A DNA stretch of 64,000 nucleotides, taken from Charina bottae (taxonomy: Eukaryota > Chordata > Lepidosauria > Squamata > Charinaidae). The stretch is from positions 1,619,001 through 1,683,000 of the forward strand of contig JALMGJ010000016.1 in NCBI GenBank assembly GCA_023362775.1, in the 5' to 3' direction. The notes under the pieces were generated by a model. That model was not told the origin of the DNA. It saw only the letters and a list, made by a program, of their open reading frames with translations, and did not search any database. Made by a program: the position numbers and the translations under genes. Shown in pieces: positions 46,970 to 58,287 of this stretch (position 1 is the first letter of the stretch; each line of letters begins with the position of its first letter).

Positions 46970-47259
46970 CCATCTTCTGCTCGTAGGTGACGGGAGGAAG
47001 CGGCGAGCCAGGCCAGGCCATGGAGGCGGAGAACGCCGCCTGTCCGCTCGCCCAGTCCTGCCTCTGCCTGGCTGGGGCTGCCGCCAAGGGGAAGGGGGAG
47101 CCGGAGACGTGGCCGGCGCGAGGGCCATGCGAGGCGGGCAGCGGAGCCACCTCCCCGTCCCTTTCTTGGCTGCCAGGCCGCTGGCACTTAAAGCTATGTC
47201 TCCGGCTGCCGCGCTTCGTGGTCCCTGCACCCCCCACCCCACCCCACATGGCAGCCTAG
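46970..47259 (+). other. First-exon-like segment in hAT cargo (candidate gene capture)
   Basis: gccgccatctt (reverse YY1-type motif, common near housekeeping starts) precedes a GC-rich leader and ggccatgg, a strong Kozak ATG at about 47,020. The frame then reads MEAENAACPLAQSCLCLAGAA and stays open to 47,259. I do not recognise the protein. It may be the 5' end of a host gene copied into the transposon, or simply a GC-rich open stretch. Confidence 0.3.
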
Positions 47260-47499
47260 TCACGTCCCTGCACCCTTCCCTCCAGCTGCAGCCCTACCAG
47301 GCTGCTAACTTACCTGGCTTCTGCAGCGAGAGCTGAAGAGCTGGGTTCAGAGCAGGGACCTGTCAGTGTGGCAAGGGATGGGTGGGGCTCCACGTGGTGC
47401 ATGGCCTCCTCTTCCGGGTTCCCCTGTGACACACCTGGGCCCTTGCCGTGACACAGAAATGTGTCGCGACACACAGTTTGGAAAGCTCTGATTTAGAGC

Positions 47500-47960
47500 A
47501 TACTTTTAACATGTCAACAAACCAATGATAACAGGGCATTTTTTATTTGGATTCAGATACAGTATCATAATTCAACTACTAGGTGTCACCCAGAAGAGCT
47601 AACCCTAAATTACTATTTTGCTCTTCTTCATCTTCTTTTAAATCAGACTTTTAATTCAGATTCTTAACATGATTCCAAGGTCATTTGAACTCTATGGAAT
47701 GCTTGTCACTTATTTCAAAACCACTTGGAGTGCTGCAGAATAATGCATCTGATAGAAACAGGCAAACACAAGCCAATGACACTGCTCACAGCTTCTGCAT
47801 CTTGACATCTTGACATGCTGCCTTTTTAGGACAGCAGCCTCTGAGACTACTGGTTGCATTTGTACATTGCAAGAAGAAAGACTGAGTCTCAGCCCTTGCA
47901 ATCAAGGGGATTTAGGAAAAAACGAGAAATATTGCCTCATCCAGTTCAATCATGTCAGCT
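47500..47960. other. Anonymous DNA
   Basis: No recognised feature. Confidence 0.5.
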
Positions 47961-47967
47961 CTGAATA

Positions 47968-48042
47968 GCAGGAATTTCCTGAGCTTTCCAGCCCTGCCTC
48001 AAGATGCCAGAGATTAACCCAAGACCTTTTGCCTGCAAAGCA
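47968..48042 (-). repeat. tRNA-Ala-like SINE head fragment
   Basis: gagattaacccaagaccttttgcctgcaaagcaggtatc is the reverse of a degenerate tRNA-Ala-like anticodon and T-arm region, comparable to the one at 44.0 kb. Confidence 0.45.
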
Positions 48043-48303
48043 GGTATCTTCTGCTTTTCTCATCTGAGTATTGATTGTTAATATGTAAATTGACCAAGAC
48101 ATCTATATCTGAGCTTTGTTTTAAACTGGATCCAGTTAAAGTGAACGTGTCACATTTGTGCTTCTTTCTTTGACATTGTATCTCCAAGCAGTTGGAAGAT
48201 TTCAAATCAGCCAGAAAGCTGAAAGCACATATATAGATAAAAGTTCCTAAATTCAAAGGCCACTGTTCTGGGATCGGTGCTGTTCCTTTGTGTTTCATGA
48301 TGC

Positions 48304-48332
48304 TGTTGGGTTTAGGGTTGAGGGTTTAGGGT
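48304..48332. repeat. Short telomere-like motif
   Basis: gggtttagggttgagggtttaggg: three G-rich units, two of them tttaggg. A comparable (ccctaa)2 lies at 50,091-50,103. Too short to be an interstitial telomere block. Confidence 0.35.
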
Positions 48333-48515
48333 CCTGTGCAAGCTGATCAACTTTCAGCTCAGGTGCTGCTTCAGAGAAAATGTGGTGAAGACAGATGAAA
48401 CCCAGATGAAATCAACAGAGGATGGGAGAATGGTTTTCAATTTTCAGGCACTCCCCCCTTGTCCTGTTTCGTGCATCTCAGATTTCTCCCCCTTTCTACT
48501 GAAGTAAAGGGGCAT

Positions 48516-48745
48516 TAGAGAGCCAGTTTGGAGTAGTGGTTAAGGCACCAGGCTAGAAACTGGGAGACTATGAGTTCTAGTCCCACCATAGGCACGAAGC
48601 CAGCTGGGTGACCTTGGGCCACTCACTCTCTCTCAGCCCTAGGAAGCCAGCAATGACAAACCGGTTCCAAAATACCTTGCCAAGAAAATTGCAGGGACTT
48701 GTCCAGGCAGTCATCAGGAATCAACAATGACTCAGACACACACAC
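48516..48745 (+). repeat. tRNA-SINE, squamate type, RTE-like tail
   Basis: Head agagccagtttggagtagtggttaaggcacc (A box), B-box-like gagttctagtccc, then gtgaccttgggccactcactctctctcagccc. The tail is ccttgccaagaaaattgcagggacttgtccaggcagtcat, followed by a CA-rich end. Confidence 0.75.
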
Positions 48746-50105
48746 AAACACACAAACAGATACTTCTGGGTTGGTTGGAGAGACAGCTTTGCCACTACCC
48801 CTGCACATCTCCTGCAAAACCAAGTGCAGAAAGGAAACATTGATGTGTGTATGTGTGTGTGGGGGGGAGGGGAGAATAGTAGAACAGTGCAATATGGACT
48901 GAAGTATCAATCAGTCACTCAAATGGTCGTTTTTTCCTCCCCTCTTTTCATCTTTTCCAGCTGCAGAGAGCAACTGTGATGATACTTGTGTGACAACATG
49001 AAAATGCTGCAGAAGATAGGAGGGTGAGGCCAGTGGCTGTATGGAAGTTTCCATTTGTTGTAGAAAAATATAAGTCAGCACTATTACAAAAGAGGCCCAC
49101 ACCATTATAATTAAGTGAATCAGTCACATAGACACAAAGGACAAAGAACTGGGTTATGTACAAAACAAAGAACAAAGGAGAGATAAACTAAATCAGTGGT
49201 CTGTAACTTTTCATTTGTCACTTTTTAAATGCCTGCATTCCATGTAATGTGAATAGCTTACACAATCAGGAGGCACCATGAGTTTTCTTGTATTGCACAG
49301 GTGTAAAAGTTAATCAAAGACTGCTCACTGAGGCATTGGCATATGATTTATTGTATGCTCTAAACTCTCTCTGTTGGTGTTTGTTTAAGGAATATTTTCC
49401 ACAAGACAGTGGCATCTTAATTACTAGAAGAGATTAATTATATAATATTTGTGCTAACACACTGTCACCTTTTCCCTTCCATATAATATCCCTGTATCTC
49501 TCCCTTAGCATTTCCTGATCAGGTAGAAAACAGAAATGTGACAAACACAGCATCTAGGACACTGTGGTCATTAGGTAAATTGCTAGCAACAATGGAAAAT
49601 CCCTCTCATGGAATGAAAGAGAAATGTGCCCTATAATAAATATGCTTTTGCAGCATTTACTTCCTAGTTAAAATGTTTTACACGTGTTGTTCAAGGTAGA
49701 CTAAAAATTAGCAAAAGACTGACCACCCTAAGTTGATAACCTAACATGATAAGCAGGTTACCAGATGATTAAACAAACTGTGTGATTTTGCCAAATATGG
49801 GGAAAAAATTGTTACACTTCTGCTCCTGATCTTATTAAAATTAAATTAAAATTAAAATTAAATTATTAAAATTAAAGGTACTAAAGACTCTTGCTAATGT
49901 CTTCCTCACAGTGAGATGAAAAGAAGACCAAGTGCTATATGTATGTCATTATTTGTTATTTGCTAATAAATCTCATCCATTTCATCTTTTTTTTATCCAT
50001 TCAGTTGTGTCCAATTCTTCAGAGACTGCCTGGACAATGTATCAAATCAGGGAGCACTGCAATCTGAAGTACTCTTTGGCCATGGTTCAACCCTAACCCT
50101 AATCC
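48746..50105. other. Anonymous AT-rich DNA
   Basis: (TTAAAA)n-like run at 49,838-49,876. At 49,998-50,040 a short stretch (ttcagttgtgtccaattcttcagagactgcctgg) resembles a decayed reverse-oriented RTE tail. Confidence 0.45.
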
Positions 50106-50130
50106 ATCCCCAACCTGGTGCCTTCTAGAT

Positions 50131-50206
50131 CAGTGTTTCTCAAAGATGGCAACTTTAAGATGTATGGACTTCAACTCCCAGAATTCCCCAGCCAGCAAAG
50201 AGGAAA
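50131..50206 (+). repeat. hAT MITE, left half
   Basis: cagtgtttctcaaagatggcaactttaagatgtatggacttcaactcccagaattccccagccagc is the well-known reptile hAT miniature end (cagtgtttctcaa...). The mirror half is absent. The preceding ccccaacctggtgccttctagat looks like another MITE fragment. Confidence 0.65.
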
Positions 50207-51950
50207 TGGACGGTTGCTATTTGCAATAGCAATTGTTGTGTGTTGGTTAATGCCTGATTTTAGCCCTGAAGGGCAAGCATTTCCTACCTGTTCACTAGCA
50301 AGTAGTCCAGAAAATAAGCTCCTCTTCAATAACAGAAAAGTTGGAAATTGAGATAGGCTTCCCAATCAAGTATATTTTTGTCCTTTAACCATTCCAGCTT
50401 TTATAAAATATTTTTCTTTAAAAAATACCTCAGTATATTTGGAGTATTGTATCAATTTGCTAACAGATGCCAAAGCATTACATGCAGCAGGGAGTGATTA
50501 AAATCTCCAAAGCGCAGTATCCTATTAAAAAGTAACACTGTGTTATTTTCAAACCAAAAGAAAAAAAGGAACACATTATTCCTTAACTGGCAACAAGTCT
50601 AGACTTATCTTTATTCTGTATTTATCCCATACTTTTAGTACATTATTTATGACTGTATGATCTGTTACAGACTGCATATTACTGTTATATATTTCTGCAC
50701 ATCTTCGGGAAATACTGCTCTTTTGATAGAACTGATCCAGCTGTAGGTTACTTTGGTTTTGTATAAATGGTTCACCTTTTACCAAATCATTTTTAAGGAG
50801 AAGCCCCCTTACAACACATCACAGTAAACCAAACGAATGGTTCCCTTATAGACAATGTATTACACAACAAGGCAAGATATGGCATTTAGAATGTGGTCTT
50901 TGAAGAAAAATAAAAATAGTTGAAATGACTTAAATAGAAATGAGCAATAATCATAGATGTTTAAAGCACAGTATAAAAATATTTAAGTAGCAAAAGTATA
51001 AAAAAAGAACAGAAGGGAAAAGAGGAGAAAAAATAAAAGAGGAGAAGGCTACTTGAATACTTTTTTCCTATAATGTCATTTTTATTTTATGTTTTTATGT
51101 TTTTATTTTAATCACTATATCAAATTTCACCCTTTGAATTTTTATTTCAGTTTTCACCTTAGTGCAAAGCTTATGCAACAGTAATAATAATATTAACAAA
51201 AAAGATAAAAATCATAGATGAGTTAGGGATTATAATGGATGTATGTTTTTTTTAATTATGTGTATGTATTACTTTCTTTTTTCCTCTTTTTTTTCTGCTG
51301 TTTTTCCACTTAATAAAATAATGAACGAAACAAAAAACACAGGAGCAGGGCTGGCTCTAGCCTAAGGCCGAGTAGGCACCGGCCTGGGGAGGGGGGGAAA
51401 TTTTACAGGGCGCCAAGATTGAAAAGACTTCCAAGAAACACAATAAAAAAGCAATAAGCAGTAACGTGACACTCTGTGAGCCAGCATGCCCACTCGGGGT
51501 TAAATATAATTTTGTAGTGTAAATAGGGTAAAAATGTGTGAGAAAAGAAAAAAAGTGTCCGGGGCTGAAAATCATAAGGGTAAAGTTCAAAAACTCGAAG
51601 AAAAAAAGAAACAAGAGGTACCTTTTTGACATTCCTAACGAAATTGGAAGATGAGTCAAATGTGGTCTTCTTCGGACATCACTGTAAAAGGAGCAGTGCA
51701 GCGGTCTTAAGCAATTAGCAACATCTGAACTCAGATGAGATATAATAGTTAAGCCTGAGCTTGGTTGTTTTTCAGGGTTGCCAACAACTGTCAACTAAGT
51801 GCTAAACTGTTTGTAACCCTTCTTGGCCTTTGTGTCTTCAACCTGACTCCTGTGACCTTGGATTGCCTTTTGGATTTTTCTATACCAAAGCTTTAAATGT
51901 GATGAATTGGACCTATAGATATTCCTGGTTAGTGACTCTGATTTTATGGA
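50207..51950. other. Anonymous DNA
   Basis: No recognised gene. T-rich 51,056-51,300 could be part of an old LINE 3' region but shows no coding. Confidence 0.45.
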
Positions 51951-51954
51951 TTTA

Positions 51955-51959
51955 TGGAT

Positions 51960-51998
<39 letters not shown>

Positions 51999-52002
51999 TT
52001 TT
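51955..52002. repeat. (TTTA)n microsatellite
   Basis: About 11 ttta units. Confidence 0.92.
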
Positions 52003-52324
52003 TCAAGTTTATATTTCCTCTACTCTCTATTATGGTGTTTCCTTTGTAAGTAGAAATGTATGGCTTCTAAGATGAGACAGAGCAGTTCTTGGAAAGGCAC
52101 ACCCATCCAAATCCACTTTGGGCCACTGAAGCTACTTGGCAGAGATACGTAAGTCCAGAGGAGTGCCGTTGTTCCTTTAGGGAGAGTGCAGTCCCAACCA
52201 GATTTGAACACCTGGTCAATTCGCAAATAAAGAATGAAACTCCTGATCACTAATCCTAGTGACTTAATATACTGTAGCTATTATTAATATAGCATTATGA
52301 TACTTCTGGTACTATTGCCAGTTA

Positions 52325-52556
52325 AAGAGAGCCAGTTTGGTCTAGTGGTTAAGGTTAGAAACCAGGAGGATGAGAGTTCTAGTCCCGTCTTAGGCATGAA
52401 AGCTGGCTGGGTGACCTTGGGACAGTCACTCTCTCTCAGCCCAACTCACCTCACAGGGTGGTTGTTGTGGGGAAAATAGGAGGAGGAAGGAGTACTAGGT
52501 ATGTTCGCCTTGAGTTATTTATAAAAATAAAAAAAAGGCGGGATGAAAATTATAAA
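52325..52556 (+). repeat. Squamate-type tRNA-SINE with 'ttgagttatttataaaaataa' tail
   Basis: Head gagagccagtttggtctagtggttaagg, B-box-like gagttctagtccc, body gtgaccttgggacagtcactctctctcagcccaactcacctcacagggtggttgttgtgggg, tail cgccttgagttatttataaaaataaaaaaaaggcggg. It shares the head with the 48.5-kb copy but has a different 3' end. The GATA array starts at its 3' terminus. Confidence 0.8.
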
Positions 52557-52557
52557 A

Positions 52558-52611
<54 letters not shown>

Positions 52612-52636
52612 GATAGATAGATGATAGTTGATAGTT

Positions 52637-52704
<68 letters not shown>
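52557..52704. repeat. (GATA)n microsatellite
   Basis: About 148 bp of gata with three interruptions (gatgatag, gttgatag twice). It abuts the SINE 3' end. Confidence 0.95.
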
Positions 52705-54850
52705 TCCCTAGTAACTCAATCCTTCCTATTGTAATCAAGCCCTGCAGATATGAGTGGAATCCTCATTTACAGAAGTGATGTAGTAAGACATTGTAAGAGT
52801 TTGAGCAAGAATAAGAAGGTTGCCCTCCCCTGCCCTTTACCTGATAGAGGTTACCCATGAAACAACTAAAGCTGTTTTGGTCCTGAAGCCAGATATGAAC
52901 TCAAATTGAAATGAGTTCAGAGAATAAGTATCTTTATAAATGTGCTTGAAGCTGGACTACTATTATTCTCTCAAGGATTTCTTTTATTAATAAGAGGATA
53001 CAGGCAGCAAAATACTGGATAATTGTGCAATATTTATGAGTACAGAGCAGGGTATTTGTCTGTTTTCATGTGGGGGCCACACAACTGCGATTTTATCCCG
53101 TCTCACAATAGTGCATTCATTATAGCCAGAATGAACCATTAAATTCACATTCTACTTCCAGCTCATATTCATTAACTTTGGCTAGGCGTGATGGCCAGGG
53201 TTCAGGAAAGTAAATAGCTGGCCTTCGCTATATCTGCAGCCTGCAACAAATGGAATTATAAATGTATACATCTGGGGGGAAATGTGCAAGGGATTCACAT
53301 CCAAGTCAAGGTACCAGTAAGTGATTTTTCAAAGTGATTCAAAGTTCTCAGCAAGCACATCACAGCAGGTTTCTATGAACCTGGGAATCAGATTCATCTG
53401 AGCAAATATTATCCACCTTAAACAAACACAGAATACTTCTCTTGGATAGCTATTGAATATGCAATGGGGGCATAAAAAGTAAGCCTGAATATTTTTAATT
53501 GCTGATCCCATATTTTTTAGTTTGTGACAGTTTATTTTTTTATAACAAAATCAATATTTATATATAAAAATATTTATTTATTTTCTGGGTGTGAGAGACA
53601 GAGAAAGGGAAAGCAAGCAAGAAGCCCTTTTCTCAAGCAATTTTCTTCCCAATGAATTATAAAGGCATAAGGAGAAGAGCAAAGCCATTCTCTTGCCCCT
53701 ACCTACACTGGAATTTTTCCTTATTAAGGAGAAAGATCTGAAGTAGGGAGTCTGCTATACAATGCATGGGTTCCCTGCATGATTCACAATTCTTGCATTC
53801 AAAGTCTACTGATCTACAGCACTCTCTCTGCTTCAGATCTTCCTCTATCCTAAGTTACAGTGATGAATGGTTGTGTTACCCATACAGCTTCTGAATACTG
53901 CATGTAACCCTATGATATGACAGTGCCCCACAGGATCCTCGAAATAGAGGAGAAATATAACATTACTTCTTTATTGCTGGTTATTGGGTTTTCTGTTTTA
54001 AAGTACTAAGAAATTCCTACCTTATTACTTTTATGCAAGGATCAGAGGGGTCTTTTTAAATGGTTTCAGTTTCCTATGCAGAACAGAGACTGATTTTTAC
54101 CATTTTTTTCTTTTGGTATGTGAATATGCTTATACGGTCAGTCAATTCTTGTTAAAGATTCCAATTTTATAAACTGCAGTTGAATTGCTGTTGTGGATTA
54201 TGGATGTGTTTAATCAGAGTGAAAATAAAATAAAACACACCCAATTCCTTATGAATCAATGAGGAAAAACATTTTTTCTGCTCACACATTGCTATTATAA
54301 GTAACACAAGGAGGATCAATTAATATCAAATGTGAAATATAAATTAGTAGGAATTTTTCAAAAGTATTATCCGAAGGGATAAAATCCAGGGGATGCTTGT
54401 TTGAATCCTTCATCTAGACAATGTAACCCCTTTTAACCATATCTATTATCTCCATCTCCATCTTTATCTATTCTTAGAGCTAATGAGGAACAAATTACGT
54501 ATTACTCAAGAATGACACTAACTACCCACTCTTGCACAAAAACAGAATATTACAATTTACATTTAAATGAGATTTGAAATGTTAATGAACAAAGTCAGTA
54601 TTCTAATTTTCTCTACAAATACAGAACATTAAGGTGAACTTTTCTAGATGAATTACTTTTGGAAAGATGCTTTAACATGGCTCAAGTGCCAATGCTGTTC
54701 TAGTTACCGCTCTTCTAGCACTTTCCACAGCATTATCCTTCTGTCTGTATCAGATACAACTTCTAGAATTACCAGCTAGTGGTGTCACTAAATCTGAGGA
54801 TTCCCCAAGCAAGATGACATCCAGAAGCCTGGTCAATGTTATTATTTCTC
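52705..54850. other. Anonymous AT-rich DNA
   Basis: No recognised gene or element. Confidence 0.5.
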
Positions 54851-54859
54851 TCACCCACT

Positions 54860-55356
54860 GTCAGGATGGAGTTTCAGTCTGAGGCGGAGGATGACGAGCC
54901 AGCAATAGAAAAGGCGGGAACGAATTTAGGCACGAAATTCAAACCAGAGTTCGAGTCAGCGATTGGAGACAGTCGGGGTGGGCTCACTGCCACCTATCAG
55001 CGCACGTGAAAGAAGACTGGAGAGGCGAGCCAGGAAACAAGAGGCGTGATTGGCTCCCGCATGCAAACGGTGGGAAAATCACGCCCATAAAAGGCACCAA
55101 ACCCATGAGCAGGTTGGCACATTTTATGGGCATGATTTTCCCACCTTTTGTGTGCAGGAGCCAATCGTGCCTCTCGTTGCTTGGCTTGCCTCTCCAGTCT
55201 TCTTTCGCACGCACTGATAAGTGGCGGTGAGCCCACCCCCGGACTGTCTCCAATCGCCGTCTCGAACTCCGGTTTGAATTTTGTGGCTAAACCTGTTCCC
55301 ACCTTTTCTATTGTTGGCTCCTCCTCCTCTGCCTTGGACTCAACCTCCATCCTGAC
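54860..55356. mobile_element. Half-kilobase palindromic fold-back element
   Basis: The left half reads gtcaggatggag... and the right half is its imperfect reverse complement ending ctccatcctgac. Matching blocks include the tagaaaaggcgggaac region, attcaaaccagagttcgag, gcgattggagacagt, gaaagaagactggagaggc and gattggctcc. The centre is near 55,108 with a loop of some tens of bp. Flanks carry acccact (54,853-54,859 and 55,357-55,363), a 7-8-bp duplication. Arms about 240 bp. TG(tcagg)...(cctga)CA ends would also suit inverted LTR pieces. No known domain in its short frames. Confidence 0.75.
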
Positions 55357-55363
55357 ACCCACT

Positions 55364-57135
55364 CATTCAACATTGAGCAAAGCCTTCTCCTGCCCTCTTG
55401 CTCTTCACTACTCATGAGTCAACTTGTTGAAGCTCCTTTTGTTCCCTCACCTCACATTCTCTCCTCCTCACTATCAATCAAGCTGCCCATCAAGACACTT
55501 CTGCCACCTTTCCTTGATTCTTTTCTTCACTGCCCACCGGCTTTGCTTGCTTGCCAATTAAGAGTCTTGTGTCAACCTCATTTCACTTACCTAAAGGTGA
55601 ACTCCTGTGGGAGCATGAAGACAATGAAGGCACTGGACTCATGAGAGGCTTATCTCTTAAGGTTCAAGGGTCCTCCCTGACTGTTTGTGGTTGCTGCTGT
55701 TTTAAAATAACACTGACTCATCTTAAATCATGTGCAATGCAGGAACAGATTTAATTGGCTGGCTGGCCCATTTCCTTTTTAGCTTGGCCCATCTGCAAGG
55801 ATTTGGGAGGCTCTGCCAGACTTTGATGGCCTGGCCCTAGCCCTCATAGTTGCTTGCTAGCAATATGGCATAGCTATGGTGTGCCTTAATTCTGAAGTCC
55901 CCTTGTGGAAGGCTGATATGCCTGAAAGAAACCAGTCTCATCTTCTCTCTCTTCCCAAAGACAGTTTCTAGGGTGATGTCTGTTCCCCACCTTTTCCCTT
56001 ATCCAAGTTGAATGATTTTTCCGCTACATTTGATGGAAGATTGAGTAAATATTGAGAGAAGAATAATTTTAAGGTTATAATTTATAATTTTTAATTGCAT
56101 TTTGACATCTGAAATAGTGCTAGTCCAAGAAAGGGTGGGGCAGAACTATAAACCTGAACAAATCTTCCAGTCTGAAAATCCCAGTTTGCAGTTGGGCTAT
56201 ATAGCAATTCTAATTTTTATCATTGTAAGGAATTGTTCTAATCTACAAAAAATTTTTTTACTTTTATATTTGACAATAAGATAAGAACTAAACTGGCCTT
56301 AGTGTTTATTTAATAATAGAATGTTACACAAGTGTCTAATATGTACAGTGAAAAGAATTTAAAAGTTTCCAGATTTGGAAAGGTTAAAAAAAACAAAGTT
56401 CACTTGTCTCTAAACATCTCAGTCAACACCAGCTCTGGAAGCAATACCTGGAGAAAGCTCTATATAACATGCATCAAATGCTTCATAATGGAAATTGAAG
56501 TAATTGTAGGTTAACAGCTTATAACCAGTATAATTTCACTCAAAGGCATGCCAACCAGTGTTAGATGAAAAGGGCTGAATGTTCATGGAAATTAAAAGCT
56601 TCATGAGCGTGTTTGCAAACAAAAAGCAAAATGAAGAACTAGTCTTTTAAACGTTCTCGAGAGTTCTGAAATAATACAGTATTAGTGATTATAAGTCTAA
56701 TCACAACATATTAATATGGGAAGAAGGGGGAATGAAGAAAGAATATTACATTATTTAAGCTACATAGCACATTTCTAAAGCCAACTACTGGTGAAACCTA
56801 TTTTGATAAATGTTTCAAAATAATTCCCTGATGGCTGTAACAGATAATTATTTAAGAATGATTTGCAGAAAGAGGAGATATTAGGGATACTATGACAATC
56901 TTGAGGACAATCCTAGAAATTTGTGAAAGACTTTGAACAGGGATTCTTCAGCTTTCAGGCAAGGGGACATACGTAGTACTGACCTAATGGATCAATTATT
57001 TTGGCTAAATATGAAGTAGTTTTCCCTATTACTACGTGTTCATATAACTTATATATAATGCTTTCATGTGTTCATGTAACTTATAAATCTTACAAAAACT
57101 TCCCCTGCCTTCAAAAAATTTCATTAATTAGGTAG
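55364..57135. other. Anonymous DNA
   Basis: No recognised gene or element seen. Confidence 0.5.
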
Positions 57136-57143
57136 ATGAGTTT

Positions 57144-57244
57144 TGTTGTTGTTTATTCGTTCAGTCACTTCCGACTCTTCGTGACTTCATGGACTAGCCC
57201 ACGCCAGAGCTTCCTGTCGGCCGTCACCATCCCCAGCTCCCCCA
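57144..57244 (-). mobile_element. Bov-B 3' end, 5'-truncated (about 100 bp)
   Basis: Minus strand ends gtcggaagtgactgaacgaataaacaacaac, the same tail as the full-length copy at 33.8 kb, and covers only the last codons of pol. An 8-bp duplication atgagttt flanks it (57,136-57,143 and 57,245-57,252). Confidence 0.85.
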
Positions 57245-57417
57245 ATGAGTTTAATCTTGTGCAATTATCAGATCATCTTTAGTTACCCTTTCTTAAACCA
57301 GTCCTTCAAATGATTTTCTAGTCCTCTCCATTTGCTCATTTATTAATATAAATCACTGTTCATGGCAAAGATAAGGTCTTCTTTAAGTTGAGCTCAATTC
57401 CTAGTATTTTTCTTTGT

Positions 57418-58206
57418 TGTTATTTTGGTGCCTTTCAGGCAGTCTTGACTCCTAGCAACTGCCTGGTCTAGTCCCTGCAGTTTTCTTGGCAAGTTTTCAG
57501 AAGTGGTTTGCCATTGCCTCCTTCCTAGGGCTGAGAGAGAGTGACTGGCCCAAGGTCACCCAGATGGCTTCATGCCTAAAGCAGGACTAGAACTCACAGT
57601 CTGTAGCTTGAATCATGTCAACTGGATTTCTATTTTCTCAGTGGAAACGTTTCGCTCCTTATCCAAGAAGCTTCTTCAGTCTGAGCAAAGTTAGTAAGGG
57701 AATCCTTAAATATGTTTCTAGGTGGCTGTGTGACCTTGCACCTGGGGCTAGGTCATGGTTATTTGAGATGTTTATTTCTAAGTCCCTTTATCATCTAAAG
57801 GAGGATCGTTAAGATTACCATGCTGCTGTTGAGCTTGCGAAATGGTCTTAATCTTAATTTTCACAAGCTCAACAGCAGCATGGTAATCTTAACAATCCTC
57901 CTTTGGATGATAAAGGGACTTAGAAATAAACATCTCAAATAACCATGACCGAGCCCCAGGTGCAAGGTCACACAACCACCCTAGAAACATATTTAAGGAT
58001 TCCCTTACTAACTTTGCTCAGACTGAAGAAGCTTCTTGGATAAGGAGCGAAACGTTTCCACTGAGAAAATAGAAATCCAGTTGACATGATTCAAGCTATA
58101 GACTGTTCCACCTGGATGACTGAGAACCTTCATCGACATACAGTAGAACTCACAGTCTCCCAGTTTCTAGTACTGATGCCTTAACCACTACACAAAACTG
58201 GCTCTC
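57418..58206 (-). repeat. tRNA-SINE (minus) split by a Penelope hairpin
   Basis: The two outer parts (57,418-57,602 and 58,144-58,206) join into one SINE when the insertion and one duplication copy are removed. Minus-strand head gagccagttttgtgtagtggttaaggcatc is at 58,206, body gtgaccttgggccagtcactctctctcagcccta, and tail cttgccaagaaaactgcaggg at the left. Confidence 0.8.
57603..58143 (-). mobile_element. Penelope-derived hairpin element (arms only)
   Basis: A 541-bp near-palindrome. The left arm (57,603-57,841) and right arm (57,859 to about 58,097) are reverse complements and match the arms of the element at 31.4-33.3 kb. A short loop (about 17 bp) replaces all RT coding. The 41-bp extension (actgttccacctggatgactgagaacc...) is on the right only, so the element reads as minus. 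Perfect 15-bp duplication tagaactcacagtct: 57,588-57,602 and 58,144-58,158. Confidence 0.88.
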
Positions 58207-58287
58207 TGAGTTTTCTTCGTAAGAGTATGGAAATGATTTCCCTATTGCCTTCTGTCAGGATTCCATTTTTTTAAACATTTCAGTCTA

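Larger units (their letters stand above)
46324..47490. mobile_element. 1.17-kb hAT non-autonomous element with CpG-island cargo
   Basis: Left end cagggctttccaaact, right end agtttggaaagctctg, a 16-bp inverted repeat with one mismatch, and a perfect 8-bp duplication atttagag (46,316-46,323 and 47,491-47,498). Next to the ends are gtgacac/gtgtcgcgacacac words shared with the 13.5-kb element. No transposase. About 1 kb of interior is GC- and CpG-rich, unlike the AT-rich surroundings, and holds CCAAT, GC-box, E-box and ARE-like motifs near the left and a Kozak-like ATG in the middle. This could be captured host promoter/first-exon DNA. The long overlapping frames on both strands (up to 266 codons) are not evidence of coding. 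Confidence 0.88.

Noticed and set aside
46536..47336. Overlapping 266-codon (plus) and 215-codon (minus) open frames
   Set aside because: Both are in the CpG-rich hAT interior, where stop codons are rare on all frames; Pro/Ala/Arg/Gly-rich with no domain.
50091..50103. Interstitial telomere
   Set aside because: Only two ccctaa units; the similar spot at 48,304 has irregular units.
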